A DNA stretch of 5,473 bases from Candidatus Mediterraneibacter stercorigallinarum (GTDB lineage: Bacteria > Bacillota > Clostridia > Lachnospirales > Lachnospiraceae), in contig DXCD01000234.1 in assembly GCA_019116185.1 (NCBI GenBank), positions 1-5,473 of the forward strand, written 5' to 3'. The position numbers and the translations under genes are program-made. The notes below the pieces were generated by a model. It was given only the letters and a program-made list of their open reading frames with translations, had not been told where the DNA came from and did not search any database. Positions 1 to 5,083 of this stretch are shown here, piece after piece. Numbering within the stretch: position 1 is the first letter of the stretch; every line of letters starts with the position of its first letter.

Positions 1-210
1 TTCCAGCGCCACAGCAATTTTGGTAAGTGAGATCAAAGATATCTCCCCACTGCTTTCAAACCGCTTCACAGACCCTAAGCTTACTCCCGATTTTTCGCTC
101 AATCTTTTCTGTGATATTTTCCGTCTGCGACGGATACTTCGGATGCGCCCGGCGATGTCCCTGTCGATTTCTTTTGGTGTCTTTTTGTTGAAAATAAATT
201 TATCATTCAT
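1..210 (-). CDS. HipB-like XRE-family helix-turn-helix regulator, 5' part only
   Basis: The minus strand reads 70 uninterrupted codons from an ATG at 210 to the left window edge, so the C-terminus is missing. It begins MNDKFIFNKKTPKEIDRDIA, followed by a basic helix (RIRSIRRRRKIS, residues 22-33) and a Cro/C1-type helix-turn-helix: ISQKRLSEKSGVS (32-44) as helices 2 and turn, SLGSVKRFE (44-52) as recognition helix, and a closing helix near ISLTKIAVALE (60-70). This N-terminus is typical of HipB-like antitoxins and autoregulators that often precede a HipA-type kinase gene, so a hipA-like gene may lie just outside the window; that is inference. The ATG has no close Shine-Dalgarno; AGGA lies 14 nt away, and the likely promoter is so near that the mRNA may be leaderless or nearly so. 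A palindrome and a repeated half lie immediately upstream, as expected for an autorepressor. It could instead be an orphan XRE regulator. The open plus-strand frame over the same bases is a shadow. Confidence 0.82.
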   Translation of the reverse strand, partial: MNDKFIFNKKTPKEIDRDIAGRIRSIRRRRKISQKRLSEKSGVSLGSVKRFESSGEISLISLTKIAVALE

Positions 211-211
211 A

Positions 212-225
212 GATAATATATTATC
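212..225. promoter_or_regulatory. 14-bp perfect palindrome, candidate autoregulatory operator
   Basis: GATAATATATTATC equals its own reverse complement. It covers the candidate -10 element and ends two bases from the ATG of the HipB-like gene, the position expected of an operator that blocks RNA polymerase. HipB-type proteins bind palindromic sites with TATCC/GGATA half-sites as dimers; here the minus strand reads GGATA-N6-TATCT, a related but reversed arrangement. Operator function is inferred from position and symmetry. Confidence 0.5.
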
Positions 226-246
226 CTAAATCGCAAAATTATTCAA
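218..246 (-). promoter_or_regulatory. Candidate promoter of the HipB-like gene
   Basis: On the minus strand TTGAAT (246-241) and TAATAT (223-218) are separated by exactly 17 nt, a sigma-A-like -35/-10 arrangement, each with four of six consensus bases. GATAAT (225-220), overlapping the same place, is a closer -10 match but gives a 15-nt spacer. Transcription would begin only a few bases before the ATG at 210, implying little or no leader. The region is very AT-rich, so a chance match is possible. Confidence 0.45.
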
Positions 247-255
247 TATATATAC

Positions 256-267
256 AATATATTATCC
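256..267. repeat. Second copy of 12-bp motif AATATATTATCC
   Basis: AATATATTATCC at 215-226 recurs exactly at 256-267, 41 bp away, close to four turns of B-DNA. The first copy is most of the palindrome at 212-225; the second keeps only one complete half, because the other side reads ATAC rather than GATA. Same-face spacing suggests a secondary site for cooperative binding by the same regulator. The surrounding AT-richness raises the chance background. Confidence 0.5.
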
Positions 268-305
268 ATTTATATCATGTTTTCGGCTTGCTGGGGCAAA
301 TCCAG

Positions 306-322
306 TTACCGGCTTACCGGCT
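306..322. repeat. Short tandem repeat, TTACCGGC twice plus T
   Basis: TTACCGGC occurs twice head to tail with a period of 8 bp (306-313 and 314-321), followed by a further T. It lies mid-way in the gap between the two divergent regulator genes. It may be a binding site for another factor or a trivial duplication; nothing in the sequence decides this. Confidence 0.4.
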
Positions 323-394
323 GATATAAATGCCATACATCATAAGCGCTAATCTGCGGGTCTCCTTTTTTCAGAGTATAAGGGCAGATTCCCT

Positions 395-437
395 CCTTTT
401 CCTATGAGCCCCTTTGGGCTACGATGAAAGGAAAAGG
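395..437. repeat. Nested inverted repeats around the start of the small HTH gene
   Basis: An outer pair, CCTTTTCCT (395-403) and AGGAAAAGG (429-437), is perfectly complementary over 9 bp. Inside it, AGCCC (407-411) and GGGCT (416-420) form a second 5-bp stem with a CTTT loop. The ATG at 424 and the only GGG that could act as a weak ribosome site (416-418) are both inside the structure. In mRNA this could limit translation from 424. The strand bulges are unequal (3 and 8 nt), so the whole fold may be modest. Confidence 0.5.
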
Positions 438-591
438 GATCTCAACCTACAAACTGATCAATACCTACAATTTCAACAAGGGCACGCTCTACCATCTGAA
501 ACGCGGAGATAATGTAAACATCGCGACTCTTGCAGTACTGTGTCAGATACTGGAATGCCGGATCGAAGACGTGGTGGAGATCATTTATTAA
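424..591 (+). CDS. Small Cro/C1-type HTH regulator with missing or displaced start codon
   Basis: From ATG 424 the frame gives 55 residues, MKGKGISTYKLINTY... ending in VEIIY and TAA. It holds a Cro/C1-like helix-turn-helix: ISTYKLINTYNFNKGTLYHL (residues 6-25), then LKRGDNVNIATLAVLCQILEC (25-45) and the closing IEDVVEII typical of small clostridial repressors of about 65-70 residues. The same frame is open upstream of 424 to a TAA at 379-381, and the codons before ATG encode SYEPLWAT, which matches the conserved N-terminus of this family. Yet no ATG, GTG or TTG begins that extension; only an ATT at 388 is in a suitable place, after AAGGG only 3 nt away. So the normal start has probably been lost and the gene now begins at 424 with a truncated first helix, uses a rare start, or is a decaying pseudogene. 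It is convergent with lgt. Confidence 0.62.
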   Translation: MKGKGISTYKLINTYNFNKGTLYHLKRGDNVNIATLAVLCQILECRIEDVVEIIY

Positions 592-634
592 GCAGAATCG
601 GATAAAGAATATTAAGCATTCAAAGGCAGCTAAA

Positions 635-670
635 AAAACGCGGGAGCATCGTCTGATACTTCCGCGTTTT
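635..670. terminator. Bidirectional intrinsic terminator between the small HTH gene and lgt
   Basis: AAAACGCGGGAG (635-646) pairs with CTTCCGCGTTTT (659-670) across a 12-nt loop, with one G-T mismatch that becomes a G-U pair in one RNA. On the minus strand the GC-rich stem is followed by TTTTTTT (638-632), closing the lgt transcript 15 nt after its stop. On the plus strand it is followed by TTTTATTTATT, serving the small HTH gene. The two genes converge here, so one hairpin can insulate both. Confidence 0.82.
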
Positions 671-685
671 ATTTATTGATATCTT

Positions 686-1645
686 TTACTTTTCTTTAAA
701 TTTAAAGATCCGGTCTTTCTTTCTGGGCGGTTTGCTGCCTTCGATCTTATCCGGCATGGGCTCGTAGACTTTTCCGCTCTTTAGCAGCGGCATCTTTTTG
801 TGATGTTTCCGCAGATACAGAAGCGCCGCACCCGCGGCCAGTACAATAATTCCGGCAAGAAGCTGTGATACAGGAAGCCCGACCCCCGGAAGGAGAAGCT
901 GGTCCGTACGCAGCCCCTCGATCCACACTCTCCCAAGCGCATATCCGAAAATGTACAGAAGGAAGAGCTCGCCTTCGTATTTCTTATGCTTTCTGTAAAG
1001 CGCCAGGATGATAAGCAGGACAGCGCACCACACAGATTCATACAGAAATGTCGGGTGCACCTGAATATACTCAACGCCGCCAATGGTCTCGATATGCTGA
1101 CGCATGGCCTCTGTGACATCTCCGGAGCGTACCGCATCCAGAGGAAGCCGCATGGCAAACAGGCTGTCCGTGTATTCGCCGAAAGCCTCTCTGTTGAAGA
1201 AATTGCCCCAGCGCCCCAGCATCTGTCCGTTTAAGATCGCCAGAGCTACGGTATCAAAGATCTGAAAAGGCGACAGGCGCTTCACCCTTGCAAGGATGAA
1301 GACCGCGATCACCGCGCCGATCACTCCGCCGTAGATCGCCAGCCCGCCTTCCCTCAGATTAAAGATATCCAGCAGATTATCCTTGTACATATCCCAGGAG
1401 AAGATCACATAGTACAGTCTTGCCCCGGCGATTCCAATGATCACGCCAACGATCCCCATATCCAGATAATCTTCCGGGTTCTGCCTCGTCCGTTTCGCCT
1501 CATGTGTGGCGATCAGAAAGCCGATCAGGATGGCAGCCCCGATAATGATCCCGTAATATGCAATTTCAAATCCAAAAACGTCAATACTCTTCCCCACATC
1601 GTCCAGGCTGATGCCAAGATTGGGAAAACTGATGTCATAATGCAT
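686..1645 (-). CDS. lgt: Prolipoprotein diacylglyceryl transferase
   Basis: Lgt is a membrane enzyme that moves diacylglycerol from phosphatidylglycerol onto the lipobox cysteine of prolipoproteins, the first step of lipoprotein maturation. Numbering from the ATG at 1651, the signature GRWGNFFNREAFG is at 146-158, HPTFLYES at 199-206 and GRVWIEGLRTD at 240-250. R147, N150, Y237 and R241 align with E. coli R143, N146, Y235 and R239. About seven hydrophobic segments are visible, near 29-50, 64-85, 103-122, 132-150, 206-219, 229-245 and 259-281. The GGLAIYGG motif has Y107 where E. coli has the functionally important H103. A basic tail of roughly 38 residues, rich in Lys and ending KFKFKEK-like (IFKFKEK), extends beyond the last membrane segment and makes the protein longer than B. 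subtilis Lgt (about 270). The ATG at 1645 is chosen because AAGGAG lies 7 nt before it but only 1 nt before the ATG at 1651; this gives 319 residues. Last gene of the cluster, ended by the hairpin at 635-670. Confidence 0.96.
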   Translation of the reverse strand: MHYDISFPNLGISLDDVGKSIDVFGFEIAYYGIIIGAAILIGFLIATHEAKRTRQNPEDYLDMGIVGVIIGIAGARLYYVIFSWDMYKDNLLDIFNLREGGLAIYGGVIGAVIAVFILARVKRLSPFQIFDTVALAILNGQMLGRWGNFFNREAFGEYTDSLFAMRLPLDAVRSGDVTEAMRQHIETIGGVEYIQVHPTFLYESVWCAVLLIILALYRKHKKYEGELFLLYIFGYALGRVWIEGLRTDQLLLPGVGLPVSQLLAGIIVLAAGAALLYLRKHHKKMPLLKSGKVYEPMPDKIEGSKPPRKKDRIFKFKEK

Positions 1646-1652
1646 TTCCATA

Positions 1653-1658
1653 CTCCTT
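1653..1658 (-). promoter_or_regulatory. Ribosome binding site that sets the lgt start
   Basis: The minus strand reads AAGGAG here. It leaves a 1-nt gap to the ATG at 1651, too short for initiation, and an ideal 7-nt gap to the in-frame ATG at 1645. The third codon is therefore the likely true start of lgt, which removes the first two residues of the longest frame. Confidence 0.75.
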
Positions 1659-1729
1659 ACTGGCTACTTGCCCTTTCGTATCCCCTCGCCATTCCGTTAG
1701 ACGCGCGCATAGCGTGGCTGAACTGGTTC

Positions 1730-2827
1730 CTATACATTGAACCTGAACAGCATGATATCTCCATCCTGTACGACATAGTCTTTTCCTTCCAGCCGTACCA
1801 GGCCTTTCTCTTTCGCCGCGGTGTGGGATCCGCATGCCATCAGGTCGTCATAGCTGACCACCTCGGCGCGGATAAATCCTCTCTCGAAATCCGTGTGGAT
1901 CTTGCCTGCCGCCTGGGGCGCCTTTGTCCCGCGTTTGATTGTCCACGCGCGCACTTCCGGCTCGCCTGCGGTCAGATAGCTGATCAGTCCCAGCAGATGG
2001 TAGCTTGCCTTGATCAGTTTCTCAAGCCCGGACTCCTCAAGCCCCAGATCATCCAGGAACATCTTCTTCTCCTCATCGTCAAGCTGCGCGATCTCCTCTT
2101 CGATCTCTGCGCACACGACGAACACTTCACAGTCCTCCCGGGCAGCATACTCACGGACCGCCTGTACGCCCGCGTTGGACGCGCCGTCATCCGCCAGGTC
2201 ATCCTCAGACACATTTGCCGCGAAGATCACCGGTTTCGCGGTCAGCAGGTTATATCCCGCCAGCCATGCCTGCTCGTCTTCATCATCCGTGACAAAGCTC
2301 TTTGCCATCTTATTATCCTCAAGATGTGCTTTCACACGGTTTAGCAGATCCAGCTCTTTTGCAGCAGTCTTGTCATTGCGCGAGAGCTTCACTGTCTTGG
2401 CAATCCTTCTCTCCAGGATCTCCAGGTCAGAGAAGATCAGCTCCAGGTTGATCGTCTCGATATCGCGCAGAGGATCAATGCTTCCGTCCACATGCACGAT
2501 ATTGCTGTTCTCAAAACATCTCACCACATGTACAATGGCATCCACCTCGCGGATATTGGCAAGGAACTGATTTCCCAGCCCTTCTCCTTTGGACGCGCCT
2601 TTTACAAGACCTGCGATATCCACAAACTCGATTGCAGCAGGGATGATCTTCTTGGTATGGTACATCTCTCCAAGCACATCCAGCCTCTTATCCGGCACTG
2701 TCACGACTCCCACGTTCGGGTCAATGGTACAGAACGGATAGTTCGCTGACTCTGCCCCTGCCTTTGTCAGCGAGTTAAACAATGTGCTCTTTCCAACATT
2801 CGGTAAACCTACGATTCCCAGTTTCAT
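1730..2827 (-). CDS. ychF: Ribosome-binding ATPase YchF (OLA1/Obg family)
   Basis: YchF is a universally conserved P-loop NTPase of the Obg group that prefers ATP over GTP and binds ribosomes; in E. coli it is linked to redox stress and translation control. The 365 residues match the family length (363-366). G1 is GLPNVGKST (7-15), the G3 region is DIAGLVKGAS (70-79), and the G4 site is NVSE (205-208) rather than NKxD, the change that underlies ATP preference. H112 in the IVHVDG segment corresponds to catalytic H114 of E. coli YchF. A coiled-coil-like helical insert lies around 125-180, and the C-terminal TGS domain spans about 282-364, with the family-typical APQAAGKIHTDFE (303-315) and a terminal FRFNV. 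AAGGAG at 2842-2837 is 9 nt before the ATG. It follows thiN by 23 nt with no terminator between, so co-transcription is likely. Confidence 0.97.
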   Translation of the reverse strand: MKLGIVGLPNVGKSTLFNSLTKAGAESANYPFCTIDPNVGVVTVPDKRLDVLGEMYHTKKIIPAAIEFVDIAGLVKGASKGEGLGNQFLANIREVDAIVHVVRCFENSNIVHVDGSIDPLRDIETINLELIFSDLEILERRIAKTVKLSRNDKTAAKELDLLNRVKAHLEDNKMAKSFVTDDEDEQAWLAGYNLLTAKPVIFAANVSEDDLADDGASNAGVQAVREYAAREDCEVFVVCAEIEEEIAQLDDEEKKMFLDDLGLEESGLEKLIKASYHLLGLISYLTAGEPEVRAWTIKRGTKAPQAAGKIHTDFERGFIRAEVVSYDDLMACGSHTAAKEKGLVRLEGKDYVVQDGDIMLFRFNV

Positions 2828-2850
2828 TTATCTTATCTCCTTTTATCTCT

Positions 2851-3504
2851 TTAATCTCTCGTCTCCATCAATATCACTTTCCCGAAAGAAAATGAGATCG
2901 TCACTTCATCCTCTTCAAATTCATTGCTAACGCACAGACTGTCATCGGGTCTCAGGAAATGATTTTTCAACGGATATTTTGCCCCTGTAATGGTAAGCGC
3001 ATCTACCGGAAGTTCCATCGGGAACAGGGAAAAATATTTCCCGAACGCTTCATCCCTCTTCAGAGTGATCCCTTGGTCCAGAAGCCTGATCTGATTGTGG
3101 CTGTCCAGGATCCGGGCGTCAGCGCCCGCCTCCAGCGCGATCTGAAGGCACTGGATATTTGCCCAGAGATGATCAATGCGGTTGCCCGTCCCTCCGAGCA
3201 CCCAGATCTGCTTCCGGTTCAGGCCAAGACAGAGCCGCAGGGCGATCTCTGTATCTGACGCGTCTTTCACAGGGTTGAATTCCCGGATCGGCACATCCGC
3301 CTCCTCCCGGTAATACTCCACAAGCCCTTTTGGCACGCTGTCAAAATCGCCTACAATATAATCCGGCTTGATCTCGTGATCGTAAAGAAATTTCAGACCT
3401 CTGTCTACTCCGATCACGAATTCCGTATCTTCACTTTTTATTATGGGAAGCACAAAATCTTTTTCCAGCATCCCGCCGCTTACGATCACTGTCCGTTTAC
3501 TCAT
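2851..3504 (-). CDS. thiN: Thiamine pyrophosphokinase
   Basis: ThiN transfers pyrophosphate from ATP to thiamine, giving the cofactor thiamine diphosphate, in the cytoplasm. At 217 residues it is close to B. subtilis ThiN (YloS, 214). Visible family motifs are GVDRG (32-36), PDYIVGDFDS (47-56) with the metal-binding acidic DFD, KDASDTEIAL (80-89) with the conserved D-x-x-D-x-E pattern, and GGTGNRIDH (104-112). The C-terminal half forms the beta-sandwich thiamine-binding domain and keeps a SNEF motif (193-196). The ATG overlaps the end of rpe in ATGAGTAA, an 8-nt overlap, and there is no strong ribosome site of its own (only weak purine runs before it), so translation is probably coupled to rpe. 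Thiamine diphosphate serves transketolase, which also uses the Rpe product, giving a plausible reason for the pairing. No TPP riboswitch-like leader is possible inside rpe. Confidence 0.95.
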   Translation of the reverse strand: MSKRTVIVSGGMLEKDFVLPIIKSEDTEFVIGVDRGLKFLYDHEIKPDYIVGDFDSVPKGLVEYYREEADVPIREFNPVKDASDTEIALRLCLGLNRKQIWVLGGTGNRIDHLWANIQCLQIALEAGADARILDSHNQIRLLDQGITLKRDEAFGKYFSLFPMELPVDALTITGAKYPLKNHFLRPDDSLCVSNEFEEDEVTISFSFGKVILMETRD

Positions 3505-4162
3505 GATTTTTCAATATCTCCATAAACTCTGCCACATTTTTTCTGATATCGCCCTTATATACTCCCGAGCCGGATACAATCACATTTGCTCCTGCTTCCA
3601 GCACTTCTGCCACATTCGAGTGATAGATGCCGCCGTCCACTTCCAGATCCTTCTTAAGCCCTCTTTCATCCAGCAGTTCTCTGAGCTGTCTGATCCGCTC
3701 CAGAGATTCCGGGATGAACGCCTGTCCGCCGAATCCCGGTTCCACGCTCATGATCAGGAACATGTCCGCCTGGTCCAAATAGGGAATAAGTTCCTCCACC
3801 GGAGTCCCCGGCTTAATGGATATCCCGGCCCGCACTCCGCACGCGTGGATCGCGTCCACGGTCGCTGCCAGGTCCTCGCACGCTTCCAGATGCACGGTGA
3901 TAATATCCGCGCCGCATGATGCGAATTCTTTTACATACCGCACCGGCTCTGTCACCATAAGATGCACGTCAAGCACCTGGTCTGTCGCGCCCTTCACGGA
4001 TGAGAGCACGGGCATGCCGAATGAAATGCTCGGGACAAAGATCCCGTCCATCACGTCAAAATGAATATACTGCGCTCCAGCTTCCTCTGTCTGCTTCAAC
4101 TGCTCTCCCAGAATCTTGAAATCCGCCGAAAGCATTGACGGCGCCAAAATATTTTCTATCAT
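3497..4162 (-). CDS. rpe: Ribulose-phosphate 3-epimerase
   Basis: Rpe interconverts ribulose 5-phosphate and xylulose 5-phosphate in the non-oxidative pentose phosphate pathway. The 221-residue protein is a full-length TIM barrel. It opens with LAPSMLSADF (6-15); metal ligands and catalytic residues appear as H34 and D36 in HFDVMDG, H67 in DVHLMV, and D176 in VDGGI; the phosphate-binding loops are SVEPGFGGQ (139-147) and SGSGVY (197-202), the latter replacing the more common AGSAVF-like form. The ATG directly follows the TAG of rsgA with no gap. Its ribosome site, AGAGG (4173-4169), lies within the last codons of rsgA, 6 nt from the start, so the two genes are translated from one message. The 3' end overlaps thiN by 8 nt. 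Confidence 0.97.
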   Translation of the reverse strand: MIENILAPSMLSADFKILGEQLKQTEEAGAQYIHFDVMDGIFVPSISFGMPVLSSVKGATDQVLDVHLMVTEPVRYVKEFASCGADIITVHLEACEDLAATVDAIHACGVRAGISIKPGTPVEELIPYLDQADMFLIMSVEPGFGGQAFIPESLERIRQLRELLDERGLKKDLEVDGGIYHSNVAEVLEAGANVIVSGSGVYKGDIRKNVAEFMEILKNHE

Positions 4163-5041
4163 CTAATACCTCTTTCTTTCCTGTAATTCATGGTACATCA
4201 TCGTATAATCGTCGTACCGTACCCTGTGTATTTTTCCCTCTTCCACAGCCTGCTTCACCGCACAGCCCGGCTCATGGATATGGCTGCACTCGTTAAAGCG
4301 GCACTGACCTTCATATGGCGCGAACTCCGGGAAGCAGTATTTCAAATCTTCCTTCTCAATATCATTCACATAGAGGGAGCTGAATCCCGGAGTATCCATG
4401 ATATACGAACCTTCCCCAAGCATGATCAGCTCGGAATGTCTGGTCGTATGTTTCCCTCTCTCGATCTTCCGGCTGATGCTTCCGGTCTCCATCTTCACTT
4501 CATCCTGAAGAAGGTTGATCAAGGATGACTTTCCTACTCCTGACGGACCTGCAATGGCGGTCGTCTTTCCCCGAAGGCATTCCTTCAGCAGGTCTATATT
4601 TTCTTCCTCTTTTGCACTTGTGAACAAAAGAGGATATCCGCAATCTTCATAAATCTCTTTTAACGCGGCAATTTCCGGGTCTTCTGCAATATCAGCCTTA
4701 TTAAAACAGAGCACCACCGGGATCTCCTTGGTCTCCATCATAACAAGGAAACGGTCAAGAAGGTTAAAATGCGGTTTCGGCTTTGTCACCGCAAATACGA
4801 CCAGCGCCTGGTCAATATTGGCCACAGCCGGACGCACCAGCTCGTTTTTCCTCGGAAGGATCTTCATGATATTACCTTCCATATCCTTCTCATGGGTAAC
4901 TTCCATCTCCACATTATCGCCCACGAGCGGTTTTAACCCGTCTTTGCGGAAGATGCCCTTTGCCTTACACTCATAAACACCGGATTCTACTACGTGAACG
5001 TAGTAGAATCCGGCAATTCCTTTTATAATCTTACCCTGCAT
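4163..5041 (-). CDS. rsgA: Small ribosomal subunit biogenesis GTPase RsgA (YjeQ/CpgA)
   Basis: RsgA is a circularly permuted GTPase that checks late 30S subunit assembly, its GTPase being stimulated by the ribosome. The 292 residues show an N-terminal OB fold (about 1-65: GKIIKGIAGFYYV, then KGIFRKDGLKPLVGD at 28-42). The G motifs appear in permuted order: G4 NKAD (114-117), G5 TSAK (141-144), G1 GPSGVGKSS (165-173), G2 region RGKHTTRH (195-202) and G3 DTPG (216-219). The zinc site follows as C247-x4-C252-x-H254-x5-C260. In B. subtilis the orthologue CpgA is phosphorylated by PrkC, whose counterpart is encoded immediately upstream here. The gap to that gene is 42 nt. No good ribosome site precedes the ATG; the best run, AGAAAG, is 11 nt away, suggesting weak initiation or coupling. 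Codons 10-21 contain a perfect 16-bp inverted repeat (4980-5013). Confidence 0.97.
   Translation of the reverse strand: MQGKIIKGIAGFYYVHVVESGVYECKAKGIFRKDGLKPLVGDNVEMEVTHEKDMEGNIMKILPRKNELVRPAVANIDQALVVFAVTKPKPHFNLLDRFLVMMETKEIPVVLCFNKADIAEDPEIAALKEIYEDCGYPLLFTSAKEEENIDLLKECLRGKTTAIAGPSGVGKSSLINLLQDEVKMETGSISRKIERGKHTTRHSELIMLGEGSYIMDTPGFSSLYVNDIEKEDLKYCFPEFAPYEGQCRFNECSHIHEPGCAVKQAVEEGKIHRVRYDDYTMMYHELQERKRY
4980..5013. repeat. Perfect 16-bp inverted repeat inside the 5' end of rsgA
   Basis: CCGGATTCTACTACGT (4980-4995) and ACGTAGTAGAATCCGG (4998-5013) are exact reverse complements, separated only by GA. In the rsgA message the structure starts 28 nt after the A of the ATG and covers codons 10-21, which encode AGFYYVHVVESG. 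It would fold as a hairpin of about 14 bp with a small loop. No T-tract follows, so it is not an ordinary terminator. Neighbouring bases 4979 and 5014 do not pair, giving sharp ends. Confidence 0.92.
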
Positions 5042-5083
5042 AGTCTGTTGGTCTTTCTGATTCCTGTTCTATAAACAGTCTTC

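Noticed and set aside
20..229. Plus-strand open frame of 69 codons at the left edge
   Set aside because: The opposite strand encodes a recognisable helix-turn-helix protein over the same bases; the plus-strand product is basic and hydrophobic without a motif.
377..382. TATAAG as a -10 box for the small plus-strand HTH gene
   Set aside because: No acceptable -35 lies 16-18 nt upstream (the bases there read CTGCGG), so the promoter of this gene remains unidentified.
1646..1729. Possible terminator or small gene between ychF and lgt
   Set aside because: The gap has no stem followed by T's and no open frame with a ribosome site; it shows only the lgt ribosome site at its end.
1502..2344. Long open frame on the plus strand across lgt and ychF
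   Set aside because: It runs antisense to two clear genes, its translation resembles no family I know, and it has no convincing ribosome site. It is a by-product of codon use on the other strand.
3107..3125. GGGCG/CGCCC hairpin inside thiN
   Set aside because: Five-base GC-rich stem within coding sequence, no T-tract and no context suggesting regulation.
3844..3860. CGTGGA-TCGCG-TCCACG inverted repeat within rpe
   Set aside because: Only 6-bp arms in a GC-rich coding stretch, which is expected by chance; no link to a start or an end of a gene.
3443..3919. Plus-strand open frame over rpe and thiN
   Set aside because: Antisense to two well-supported enzymes, and crosses their junction; no family resemblance.
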